Assembly: GCA_965279065.1 (NCBI GenBank)
Contig: OZ257134.1
Coordinates: forward strand, 62,001 to 126,000
DNA: 64,000 bases
Source: JAKAXS01 sp965279065
GTDB lineage: Bacteria; Pseudomonadota; Alphaproteobacteria; Rhizobiales; Hyphomicrobiaceae
Direction of reading: 5' to 3'
In this document: positions 8,795-17,363 of the stretch, in pieces
How positions within the stretch are numbered: position 1 is the first letter of the stretch
Layout of the letters: each line of letters starts with the position of its first letter
Made by a program: the position numbers and the translations under genes
The notes under the pieces: model-generated
Told to the model about the DNA's origin: nothing
The model's input: the letters and a program-made list of their open reading frames with translations, nothing else
The model's database searches: none

Positions 8795-11700
8795 ATGCGC
8801 CTCAGCCAGTTCTTCATCTCGCGTCCGATCTTCGCAGCCGTCGTCTCTTTCGTGACGCTGATCGTCGGCGCCATTGGCTATCTCGCCTTGCCCGTTGCCC
8901 AATTCCCCGAGATCATCCCGCCGACGGTGTCCGTCACCGCAACCTATCCTGGCGCCAGCGCCGAGACCGTCGCTGAAACCGTGGCCACCGTCATCGAGCA
9001 GGAGGTCAACGGCGTCGAGGGCATGATCTACATGTACTCGCAGGCCACCAGCGACGGCACACTGTCGTTGAGTGTCACCTTCGACATCGGTACCGACATC
9101 GACCGCGCCCAGGTGCTGGTGCAGAACCGGGTCGCCACAGCCGAGCCGCGCCTGCCCGAGGAGGTGCGCCGAACCGGCGTGACCGTGCGTAAGAACTCGC
9201 CCGACCTGCTCGTCGTCGTGCATCTCGTCTCGCCGGACGGCAGCTACGACCAAGTCTACAGCTCGAACTACGCCCTCCTCAACGTCCGCGACGAGCTCGC
9301 CCGCATCAAAGGTGTGGGCGACGTGGCCCTGTTCGGCGCCCGCGAATACTCCATGCGCATCTGGCTCGATCCGGAGCGCATCGCCGGTCTCGGCATGACG
9401 GCCGACGAGGTGATCAGCGCCTTGCGTGCGCAGAATGTCGAAGTCGCCGGCGGGGCCTTCGGTCAGCCGCCGCAAAAGCAGCCCGGTGCTTTTCAGGTCT
9501 CCCTGCAGCTCAAGGGCCGCCTCCTGCAAGCTAGCGAATTCGAGAACATCGTCTTGAAGTCCGGCACCGGCGGCCGGGTCGTCCGCTTGCGCGATGTCGG
9601 CCGCGTCGAACTCGGCGCCCTCAGCTATACCACCTACGGCTATCAGGATGAGTACCCGGCGACCGTGATGGTCATCACGCAGCAGCCCGGTTCCAACGCT
9701 ATCGAGACCACCAACGCTGTGAAGGCCGAGATGGCACGCCTGTCGCAGCGCTTCCCCAAAGGCCTCGAATACCGTATCGTCTACAACCCGACTGGGTTCA
9801 TCGAGGTTTCGATCCGCGAACTCTACAAGACGATCCTCGAGGCCGTGGTCCTCGTCGTCATCGTCGTCTTGCTGTTCTTGCAGACCTGGCGCGCCACCGT
9901 CATTCCCGTCGTCGCCATTCCCATATCACTCATCGGCACGTTCGCCGTGATGCAGGCCATGGGCTTCTCCATCAACATGCTGACCCTGTTCGGTCTCGTG
10001 CTGGCCGTCGGCATCGTCGTCGATGACGCCATCGTCGTGGTGGAAAACGTAGAGCGCAAGCTGAAGGAGGGCCTGTCGCCCGAGCAGGCGGCGCGCACCA
10101 CGATGGATGAGGTCGGTACCGCGCTGGTGGCCATCGCCATCGTGCTGTCCGCCGTCTTCATCCCCACCGCGTTCGTCGGCGGCATCACGGGGTTGTTCTA
10201 CCGTCAGTTCGCCATCACCGTTGCGACCGCCACGATCATCTCGGCATTCACATCGCTGACGCTCAGCCCGGCGTTGTGCGCCATCCTGCTCAAGCCGCAC
10301 ACCCACGACGCTCATGAGTCGTTCGTGATGCGGCCGGTGCACGCCTTCTTCCGCGGCTTTAATGCCGCATTCGACTGGTTGGCGGCGAGATACGCCGGCC
10401 TCGTGCGCTTACTCGTGCGCCATCCCCGCCCGGTGCTTGCGCTGTACGTTCTGCTCATCGCCGCTGCCGTCTGGCTGGTCAGCGTCACGCCCGCCGGCTT
10501 CATTCCGGCCATGGACCGCGGCTTCGTCATCGCCTCGGTGCAACTACCCAACGGCGCCGCGCTCGATCGCACCGACGCTGTCGTCAAGCGCTTGAACCAT
10601 GAGCTTCTTAAGGTCCCTGGCGTCGCCTACATGTCATCGTATTCCGGCCGGTCCGGCGCCACGTTCACCAATGTCACCAATCAGGCCGCTCTGTTTGTCA
10701 TCCTCGATGACGCGGCTGAGCGCCACGACAAGGGTCTGCCGATCGACGTGGTCGCCGCCGAGGTCCGCAAGGTCGTGGCCCGGGTCGAGGAAGCCAACGT
10801 CAACGTCTTCATTCCGCCCCCCGTGCGCGGCATGGGCGGCCAGGCCGGCTTCTCCATGCGCCTGCAGAATCGCGCCAATCTGTCGTATGGCGAGTTCGAG
10901 GCCGTCGCTCGCAACTTCCTGGCCGCCGCCAACGCGACGCCCGGATTGACCAATGTCTTCACGACCTACGCCGCGACCACGCCTCAGGTTTACATCGACG
11001 TCGACCGCGACAAGGCACAGATGCTCAACGTCAGGCTCGAGGAGGTATTCTCGGCTCTGCGCGTCTACATGGGCTCAGCCTACGTCAACGATTTCACGAT
11101 GTTCGGCCGCACCTATCGCGTGACCGCGCAGGCCGACAGTACGTTCCGCATCGAGCCTGAGAACGTGAAGCGCATCCAGGTACGCAACGCCCAAGGTCAG
11201 ATGATGCCGCTCGGCTCCATTGTCACCTTCCGCGAGATCGCCGGCCCCGACCGCGTGCCCCGCTACAATCTGTTCTCCGCCGTCGAAGTCCAGGGGTCCG
11301 CCGTGCGTGGCATCAGCTCCGGCCAGGCTCTTGCCATGATGGCCAGGCTCGCGCAGGAGCACCTGCCAGAGGGCATCACCTATGAGTGGACCGATCTCTC
11401 GTATCAGGAGGTCAAGGCCGGCAGCACGGGTTACCTCATCTTCCTGCTGTCGGTCGTCTTCGTATTTCTCGCGCTGTCGGCGCAATACGAAAGCTGGTCG
11501 CTTCCGCTTGCCATCATGCTCATCGTGCCCATGTGCTTGCTGTCGGCGTTGTTCGGCGTCGCGTTGCACGGCCAGGACATCAACATCCTCACCCAGATTG
11601 GCTTCATCGTGCTGATCGGGCTCGCCGCCAAGAACGCCGTCCTGATCGTCGAATTCGCCCGTCAGATTGAGGAACAGGGCAAGGACCGCTTCACCGCCGC

Positions 11701-11965
11701 TGTCGAGGCCTGTCAGCTGCGCCTGAGGCCCATTGTCATGACCTCGCTCGCCTTCACGCTCGGTGTCGTGCCTCTGTACCTCGCCACTGGTGCTGGCGCT
11801 GAAATGCGCATCGCGCTGGGCACCGGTGTATTCTGGGGAATGATCGGCGTCACCTTGTTCGGCTTGATCTTCACGCCCGTGTTCTATGTCGTCATCCGCG
11901 GCTTCACCGAACGTCGCCGCCACGCTCGCGCCGAGCTCACGGCGCTGCCCGCCCCGAGAGCCTGA
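8795..11965 (+). CDS. RND multidrug efflux permease (HAE1 family, MexF/AcrB-like)
   Basis: 1056-residue proton-driven inner-membrane pump, full length for the HAE1 family. The N-terminus MRLSQFFISRPIFAAVVSFV is canonical. Proton-relay aspartates are in GIVVDDAIVVVENVE (about 410-411) and the TM10 lysine is in GLAAKNAVLIVEFA (about 946). Two large periplasmic loops and 12 transmembrane segments are evident from the internal repeat. It forms a two-gene operon with the adaptor; no outer-membrane factor (TolC/OprM type) gene is beside it, so it must use a channel encoded elsewhere. Substrates cannot be predicted, although MexF-like pumps typically export hydrophobic drugs. Confidence 0.95.
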   Translation: MRLSQFFISRPIFAAVVSFVTLIVGAIGYLALPVAQFPEIIPPTVSVTATYPGASAETVAETVATVIEQEVNGVEGMIYMYSQATSDGTLSLSVTFDIGTDIDRAQVLVQNRVATAEPRLPEEVRRTGVTVRKNSPDLLVVVHLVSPDGSYDQVYSSNYALLNVRDELARIKGVGDVALFGAREYSMRIWLDPERIAGLGMTADEVISALRAQNVEVAGGAFGQPPQKQPGAFQVSLQLKGRLLQASEFENIVLKSGTGGRVVRLRDVGRVELGALSYTTYGYQDEYPATVMVITQQPGSNAIETTNAVKAEMARLSQRFPKGLEYRIVYNPTGFIEVSIRELYKTILEAVVLVVIVVLLFLQTWRATVIPVVAIPISLIGTFAVMQAMGFSINMLTLFGLVLAVGIVVDDAIVVVENVERKLKEGLSPEQAARTTMDEVGTALVAIAIVLSAVFIPTAFVGGITGLFYRQFAITVATATIISAFTSLTLSPALCAILLKPHTHDAHESFVMRPVHAFFRGFNAAFDWLAARYAGLVRLLVRHPRPVLALYVLLIAAAVWLVSVTPAGFIPAMDRGFVIASVQLPNGAALDRTDAVVKRLNHELLKVPGVAYMSSYSGRSGATFTNVTNQAALFVILDDAAERHDKGLPIDVVAAEVRKVVARVEEANVNVFIPPPVRGMGGQAGFSMRLQNRANLSYGEFEAVARNFLAAANATPGLTNVFTTYAATTPQVYIDVDRDKAQMLNVRLEEVFSALRVYMGSAYVNDFTMFGRTYRVTAQADSTFRIEPENVKRIQVRNAQGQMMPLGSIVTFREIAGPDRVPRYNLFSAVEVQGSAVRGISSGQALAMMARLAQEHLPEGITYEWTDLSYQEVKAGSTGYLIFLLSVVFVFLALSAQYESWSLPLAIMLIVPMCLLSALFGVALHGQDINILTQIGFIVLIGLAAKNAVLIVEFARQIEEQGKDRFTAAVEACQLRLRPIVMTSLAFTLGVVPLYLATGAGAEMRIALGTGVFWGMIGVTLFGLIFTPVFYVVIRGFTERRRHARAELTALPAPRA

Positions 11966-12113
11966 TCGTCTGAGATGCGAGCACCTGCGGGTCCCTTCGT
12001 GCCCCTAAAGTTCTGATCAGCTGTCTCCGGGAAACAATCGTTCCCCTCGCGACAACACTGGCGCCAAGCCACGTCGATTCAACGCCGCACAATCAGAGCG
12101 GGAAGAACATCTG

Positions 12114-12141
12114 TTGACGTCAGATTATTCAACCATAAGAT
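12114..12141 (+). promoter_or_regulatory. Candidate sigma-70-type promoter upstream of the IS630-like remnant
   Basis: TTGACG and TAAGAT are separated by 16 bases inside an AT-richer patch (12100-12175), about 120 bases before the ATG at 12261. The local base composition differs from the neighbouring genes, consistent with acquired DNA. Confidence 0.35.
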
Positions 12142-12260
12142 GTTAATTGTAGAGTATCACAATTGAGAGTTGCCAAGCGCCAACGCGAATTTCGCCGGGC
12201 CGCCGGCAGCAGAACTCCACTTTTTCCAGCCCCCATCATTGCCAGTCTAGGAGTTAGACG

Positions 12261-12821
12261 ATGCCCGCACCAATCGACGTGAGGACTGACTTCAGGCCCG
12301 ATCAACTCCGCGCCTACGCCGACACCTTGACTGATCGCGCCCACGCACGGCGGGTCCGCGCCATTGCCGCTGTCCTGGAAGGTCACACGCGTAGGGAAGC
12401 CGCGAACATCGGCGGCATGGAGCGCCAGACCTTGCGCGATTGGGTCCATCGCTTCAACACGGACGGCCCGGCGGGCTTGAAGAGCCTTCGCTCGCCAGGC
12501 CGCCCACCGAAGCTCGACGTGGCACAGCAGAACGAACTGGCGGTCATCATCGCCCGCGGGCCGGACCCGCTGGCGCACGGCGTCCGTCGCTGGCGTCTGG
12601 CCGACCTCGTCCGTCTCATCCGCGACCAATTCGGTGTCGAGCACGACGAGGTGAGCGTCGGCCGCATCATGAAACGGCTGGGCTACAGCTACACTGGCGT
12701 CGAATGGCGCCCAAATTTCGAACCGTCCCCCGCGACCCCGGCCGACCACAGGGACGAGCCGCGAGAAACCTCTGCCTTTGACAAGCATGCCCGGGAGTCT
12801 CGCCCAGTTCTCAATTGCTGA
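12261..12821 (+). pseudogene. IS630-family transposase remnant (N-terminal HTH part only)
   Basis: 186 residues. The first 140 or so match the DNA-binding half of IS630-type transposases: RAHARRVRAIAAVLEGHTRREAANIGG with an HTH, then RDWVHRFNTDGPAGLKSL, the SPGRPPKL linker and a second winged region ending VSVGRIMKRLGYSY. In an intact element a DDE catalytic domain follows; here the sequence after about residue 150 is unrelated and stops, and I find no DDE-encoding frame downstream. It is therefore a truncated element or a domesticated HTH protein. No flanking inverted repeats were found. Confidence 0.7.
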
Positions 12822-12867
12822 CGCGGCACTCGACGCTGATTGCGATCTGCTGCACCCTCAGCTGCGG

Positions 12868-12891
12868 GGGTCAGACCCATGGGTCTGACCC
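12868..12891. repeat. Perfect 24-bp palindrome
   Basis: GGGTCAGACCC is followed by AT and GGGTCTGACCC-type sequence to give a perfect 24-bp inverted repeat with no loop. It lies between the IS630 remnant and the M91-like peptidase gene, about 70 bases before the latter's ATG. Similar GGGTCAGACCC half-sites often occur near REP-type elements and mobile DNA (from memory). It could equally be an operator or a hairpin in the leader of the peptidase mRNA. Confidence 0.75.
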
Positions 12892-12961
12892 ATTTCAACA
12901 TCACCGCATTGCGCAATGCAGCCCTCCATCTATATCTGCGGAGACCACCAGGGCCGTCGCC

Positions 12962-13528
12962 ATGCATTTCAACGAACCGCTCGCGCACGCATCCTCTCCA
13001 GGCCGCATCGACGTTTCGCGTTTTCCAGCGGATCGCATGCCGCAATTGGCGCAAGCGATTGGCTATCTCCTGCAATCACGCACGCTGCGAGCCGTGGTGC
13101 GTCGCCTCCGCGCCGGCGGCAGCACCGTCTTCATCGAATTCCACCCCGCGCACACCAAGTTCCTGTTTCGCAATCTCGCCAACCTGCGCATCCAATGGAA
13201 CCCGCATCTGGGCCTGCTGGATGCCACCGGCTATCTGACACCCGCCCTCCTTCTCGGCCATGAACTCGGTCACGCCCAGTTCACCGCGCAGGAACGCTGC
13301 GCCATGCTGGCGCGCGAACGCCCCCAAGGCTTCCAGCACGAAGCCTACGGCGTGGAAGAGGCCCTCGTGATTGCCCGCGTCGAACAGCCGGCCGTCTTGC
13401 AGCTGAACGCGGCACGCGCGCGAGCCGGCCTGGAGCCGCTCGAAACGGCCGCCCGCGTCCAACATCAGCTCGGCCGCATGGTGGAAGTCCCAGGTCCGCT
13501 AAGTCCCGCCTCCGCACTCATCAGTTAA
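12962..13528 (+). CDS. M91/NleD-like zinc metallopeptidase
   Basis: 188-residue protein with a zincin motif HELGH (His100, Glu101, His104) in the context TPALLLGHELGHAQF, preceded by RIQWNPHLGLLDATG. This layout resembles the M91 peptidase family, whose known member NleD is a type III effector that cuts host MAP kinases. An acidic pair downstream (YGVEEALVIARVEQPA, 129-144) could supply the third zinc ligand. No signal peptide or transmembrane segment is visible, so the protein is cytoplasmic unless exported by a dedicated system, and no secretion genes are nearby. Start taken at the ATG before HFNEPLAHAS; the same frame is open 147 bases upstream. Role unknown. Confidence 0.65.
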   Translation: MHFNEPLAHASSPGRIDVSRFPADRMPQLAQAIGYLLQSRTLRAVVRRLRAGGSTVFIEFHPAHTKFLFRNLANLRIQWNPHLGLLDATGYLTPALLLGHELGHAQFTAQERCAMLARERPQGFQHEAYGVEEALVIARVEQPAVLQLNAARARAGLEPLETAARVQHQLGRMVEVPGPLSPASALIS

Positions 13529-13609
13529 CCCTGTCCAATCGCCATCTGTCGCCGCCGCGCCACAGCGTCGCCGTTGACCGCTCCGCGGTCCCGCCGTACC
13601 GTCCGCGCC

Positions 13610-14017
13610 ATGACGTGGTTTCGTATCCATCGCCGCAGGTTTGCCTTTCTCAGCGCGTTCGTTCTCGTGCTGCAGACGCTTGCCGTCACGGCAGCGACCC
13701 AGGCCAATGCCGCCGCAGCCAGCGCCGAAGGCTCCAACCTCGTCATGATCTGCACCGCCAAGGGCGTGCAGATGATCGACCTCAGCGCGCCCGACAAAGA
13801 CCCGGTGCCCGTCAGCGGCCATCACCAGTGCCCGCTCTGCATCGTCGGCTGCGCCAACTGCGCAGCTCCCGCCTTGCCGACGCTGTTGGTCGCCGTCGCC
13901 ATCGTCTACGAACCCGCCGTCCAGCGTGCCCCGCAACTGCACGTGGAGACGGCAGTTCCCTCACCACCCCTCGACGTCAAGACGTCCACTCCCCGCGGTC
14001 CTCCGGCCCAGGCTTGA
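13610..14017 (+). CDS. DUF2946-type small exported protein
   Basis: 135 residues. A basic start (MTWFRIHRRR) and a hydrophobic stretch (11-30) form a signal peptide or anchor. The middle holds a cysteine cluster HHQCPLCIVGCANC (Cys74, Cys77, Cys81, Cys84 with two preceding histidines), the DUF2946 signature. These proteins often neighbour copper- or heme-related TonB-dependent receptors, and this gene sits 67 bases before one. The His/Cys cluster suggests metal binding, perhaps copper delivery, but this is inference. Confidence 0.72.
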   Translation: MTWFRIHRRRFAFLSAFVLVLQTLAVTAATQANAAAASAEGSNLVMICTAKGVQMIDLSAPDKDPVPVSGHHQCPLCIVGCANCAAPALPTLLVAVAIVYEPAVQRAPQLHVETAVPSPPLDVKTSTPRGPPAQA

Positions 14018-14084
14018 TTGGCGCGTTGCGCCTCGCACCAGCCTAGCTACGCAAAATCCGAGGATTCTTTAGGGGTGTTTTCAC

Positions 14085-16328
14085 ATGCCTTCGCGTTTCA
14101 TCGCCACGCGCATCTCCGTATGCGCCATGGCAAGCGCTTCATTCGCAGGGGCCGCTATGGCCCAGTCGACGGCACCGGCCACCAGCCTGCCGCCCATCGA
14201 AGTCACGACCAAATCCGCCAAAAAGCCGACCGCCAAATCGGTGAAAGCCCCGCAGGCCGCGCCCGCCAAGGCCAAGCCGGTTGCCGCCGCTGACACCTCG
14301 CCAGCAGCACAGGCTGCGCCGTCACTGACGGGCTCGCCGCTGGAGCGATCCAAGGCCCTGACCTCGCCGAACACGGCCGAAGCCCGCGCCGAAATCCAGC
14401 GCACGCCCGGCGCCGTCGCCGTCGTGCCCGACACCGCCTACAAGGCCTCGACGCCCGCCACCACCATCAAGGACGCGCTGGACTTCACGCCCGGCGTCTT
14501 CGCCCAGACCAAGTGGGGCGAGGATACCCGCCTCTCGATCCGCGGCTCCGGCCTGTCGCGCAACTTCCACGGCCGTGGCGTGGCGCTGCTGATGGACGGC
14601 ATCATCCCCATCACCACCGCCGATGGCTCCAGCGACTTCCAGGAAATCGATCCCACCGCCTACCGCTACATCGAGGTCTTCAAGGGCGGCAACGCGCTGC
14701 GCTACGGCGCCAATCAGCTCGGCGGCGCTATCAACTTCGTGATGCCGACCGGCTATGACTCCGATGCCTTTGGCACCCGCCTGGACCTCGGCAGCTTCGG
14801 TTTCCGCAAGACCGCCGTCAGCTCCGGCGGTGTCTACGGCGCGGTCGACTACTTCGCGACCGGCACTTGGCAGGAACAGGACGGCTTCCGCGATCATTCC
14901 GAGGGCCAGAGTGTCCGCGGCGCCATGAACGTCGGCTACCGCCTGACGCCCGATATCGAGACGCGCTTCTACCTCAACGCCAATCAGATCCGCCAGAAGA
15001 TCCCCGGCGCCGTGACGAAGGACAACGCGTTGAACAATCCGAAAGGGGCGTTCGTTAACCCAACTCCGTCGGTAAACGGCAATGACAACGTCGATCGCGA
15101 CTTCGAGCGCAACATCGACAGCATTCGCGTCGCTAACCGCACGGCCATCCGCCTGAACGCGAGTACGATGCTGGAAGCCGGCGGCTTCTTCTTCGATCGC
15201 CAGCTCGATCACCCGATCTCCATCGTCGTCGACAACGACGTACAGAACTACGGCGGCTTCGCGCGCATCACAAACGACAGTGTCATCGCTGGCTACCGCA
15301 ACCTGTTCGTCGCCGGCGTCGGAGTCCACAACGGCCAAACGCGTGCGAAGACGTTTACCAATGTCCGTGGTCAGCGCGGCGCGCTGGGCAGCGACGCCGA
15401 TCAGACCTCGGACAACACGACCGTTTACGCCGAGAACTCGTTCTTCGTCGTTCCCACGTTAGCCCTGGTCGCCGGTTTGCAGTACGTCAACGCCAAACGA
15501 GACGCGGACGATTACTTCCTGATCAACGGTGACCAGTCAGCCCACGCCGAATACGACTTTTGGAGTCCGAAAGGCGGACTCGTCTGGGACATCGGTCCAA
15601 ACGCCCAGATCTTCGGTAACGTTTCCGCCAGCGGTGAAGCGCCGACCTTCAACGAGATCCGCGATCCCAACGCCGTTCTGCCAACGCTCAAAGTGCAGAG
15701 GGCAACGACGTTTGAGATCGGCACACGTGGCCAACTGCCGGGTGCTACGTGGGATCTTGCGCTATATCGATCTGATCTCGAAAATGAGTTCCAGTGTCAG
15801 TCAAACGGCGCCGCCGGCACCTGCAATCAAGTCAACCTCGACAAGACGATCCATCAGGGCGTCGAGGCCGGTTTTGGTTTGCGTCTTCTCGGCGGGCTAC
15901 TCGAAACTGGCCTGACGAGGGATGCACTGTGGCTGAACGCCGCCTACACCTTCAGTGATTTCCGCTTCGACAACGATGCAACGTTCGGCGACAACGAGCT
16001 TCCCGGTGCCCCAAGGCACTACCTCCGCGCCGAGCTTCTCTACAAGCACCCGAGCGGCATCTACGTCGGCCCCACCCTGGAATGGGTGCCCGTGGCCTAT
16101 TACGTCGACAGCGCCAACACGCTCGATACCGAGCCCTACGCATTGCTCGGTGCAAAGCTCGGCTTCGACAACGGCGGCCGCATCACGGCCTACGTCGAAG
16201 CCCGCAATCTGACCGACGAAGTCTATATCTCCAGCGCCAGCGTCGCGACGTCCGCTAACGCAAACAGCGTACTCTTCGAACCCGGAACCGGTCGCGCCGT
16301 CTATGGCGGCCTCAGCGTGAAATGGTAA
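14085..16328 (+). CDS. TonB-dependent outer-membrane receptor, probably copper-related
   Basis: 747-residue receptor. The signal peptide ends near AGAAMAQS; a TonB-box-like LPPIEVTTKS follows, then an unusual Ala/Lys/Pro-rich linker to about residue 90. The plug domain (AVAVVPDTAYKA, DALDFTPGVFAQ, LSIRGSGLSRNFHGRG, YIEVFKGGNALRYGANQLGGAINFV) leads into a 22-strand-type barrel that ends in a terminal aromatic residue (GGLSVKW). Start ATG is preceded by TAGGGG. Ligand is inferred from the neighbours: a DUF2946 protein upstream and a YcnI-PCuAC copper-chaperone fusion four bases downstream point to copper or a copper complex rather than a siderophore. Confidence 0.9.
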   Translation: MPSRFIATRISVCAMASASFAGAAMAQSTAPATSLPPIEVTTKSAKKPTAKSVKAPQAAPAKAKPVAAADTSPAAQAAPSLTGSPLERSKALTSPNTAEARAEIQRTPGAVAVVPDTAYKASTPATTIKDALDFTPGVFAQTKWGEDTRLSIRGSGLSRNFHGRGVALLMDGIIPITTADGSSDFQEIDPTAYRYIEVFKGGNALRYGANQLGGAINFVMPTGYDSDAFGTRLDLGSFGFRKTAVSSGGVYGAVDYFATGTWQEQDGFRDHSEGQSVRGAMNVGYRLTPDIETRFYLNANQIRQKIPGAVTKDNALNNPKGAFVNPTPSVNGNDNVDRDFERNIDSIRVANRTAIRLNASTMLEAGGFFFDRQLDHPISIVVDNDVQNYGGFARITNDSVIAGYRNLFVAGVGVHNGQTRAKTFTNVRGQRGALGSDADQTSDNTTVYAENSFFVVPTLALVAGLQYVNAKRDADDYFLINGDQSAHAEYDFWSPKGGLVWDIGPNAQIFGNVSASGEAPTFNEIRDPNAVLPTLKVQRATTFEIGTRGQLPGATWDLALYRSDLENEFQCQSNGAAGTCNQVNLDKTIHQGVEAGFGLRLLGGLLETGLTRDALWLNAAYTFSDFRFDNDATFGDNELPGAPRHYLRAELLYKHPSGIYVGPTLEWVPVAYYVDSANTLDTEPYALLGAKLGFDNGGRITAYVEARNLTDEVYISSASVATSANANSVLFEPGTGRAVYGGLSVKW

Positions 16329-16332
16329 TCAC

Positions 16333-17328
16333 ATGCAAAAGCGTACATTGAAGCAAGTCGCCGGACTGACCGCAGCGGTCGTCATCTCCCTCCTCGCCGC
16401 CGCCTCGCTCGCGAGCGCCCACGCCGTGCTCGAACAGCGCGAGGCCAAGGTCGGCGCCGGCTACAAGGCCGTCGTCAAGATCGGTCACGGCTGCGACGGC
16501 TCCCCCACCACGTCGGTGCGCGTCGACATTCCGGAAGGCGTCATCGGCGTGAAGCCGATGCCGAAACCCGGCTGGACCATCAAAATGGAACGTGGGGCCT
16601 ATGCCCGTGCCTACAAGCACTATCACGGCGACCTGAGCGAAGGCGTGCGTCAGGTCACCTGGACCGGCGGGCCACTGCCGGACGACTACTACGACGAGTT
16701 CGTCGTCGCAGCTTTCGTCGCCGGCGAACTGACGCCGGGCACCACCCTCTACTTCCCCGTGACGCAGACCTGCGAAAAGGGCGAACTCGCTTGGACCGAG
16801 ATCCCGGCCGCCGGCCAGGACCCCCACGACCTCAAGTCCCCCGCCGCCACCTTGAAGCTCGTTGAGAACGCGAAGACGACTGCATCGCCGGTCGCGTCCA
16901 GCGCACAGCCCGCAACGCCCATCCTTGTCGAGCAGCCCTGGTCGCGGGCCACGCCCGCCGGTTCCACAGTCGCCGGCGGCTACGTCAAGCTCACCAACAC
17001 CGGCAAGGAGCCGGATCGTCTGCTTGGCGGCACGTTCGCGCGCGCCAAGAGCGTCGAGGTTCACATCATGACGAGCGAAATGGGCGTCATGAAAATGCGC
17101 CAGGTGACGGAGGGCGTCGAACTTCCACCCGGCGTGCCCGTCGAGCTGAAGCCGGGCGGCCTGCATTTGATGTTGATGGGTCTGACCGAAGGGCTGAAGG
17201 CAGGCGAAACCGTGAAGGGCACGCTCACGTTCGAGAAGGCCGGCTCGGTCGACGTCGAGTTCGCCATCGCCCCCCTCGGCGCCGAGGCCCCCCCCGCCGG
17301 CGGCGGCCACGAAGGCCACCAGCACTAA
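16333..17328 (+). CDS. YcnI (DUF1775)-PCuAC fusion, periplasmic copper chaperone
   Basis: 331 residues in two domains. After the signal peptide (ASLASA) the mature protein begins at His30, as required for the mono-histidine copper brace of YcnI/DUF1775, followed by GHGCDGSPTTSVRVDIPEG and Trp154. From about residue 196 there is a PCu(A)C domain: PWSRATPAGSTVAGGYVKL, VEVHIMTSEMGVMKM (His244, Met246) and GGLHLMLMGL (His278, Met280, Met282), the HxM...HxM copper(I) site. The tail GGGHEGHQH adds three histidines. The two domains are usually separate neighbouring genes. It follows the receptor by four bases, so it is in the same operon and probably handles copper in the periplasm. Confidence 0.92.
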   Translation: MQKRTLKQVAGLTAAVVISLLAAASLASAHAVLEQREAKVGAGYKAVVKIGHGCDGSPTTSVRVDIPEGVIGVKPMPKPGWTIKMERGAYARAYKHYHGDLSEGVRQVTWTGGPLPDDYYDEFVVAAFVAGELTPGTTLYFPVTQTCEKGELAWTEIPAAGQDPHDLKSPAATLKLVENAKTTASPVASSAQPATPILVEQPWSRATPAGSTVAGGYVKLTNTGKEPDRLLGGTFARAKSVEVHIMTSEMGVMKMRQVTEGVELPPGVPVELKPGGLHLMLMGLTEGLKAGETVKGTLTFEKAGSVDVEFAIAPLGAEAPPAGGGHEGHQH

Positions 17329-17363
17329 GCGCCCTCAGGTGCGCGACCAAATAGGCATCGGGG

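Noticed and set aside
12840..13263. Long alternative frames overlapping the M91-like gene.
   Set aside because: They contain Arg/Pro-rich, low-information sequence and no domains; the HELGH frame is the coherent one.
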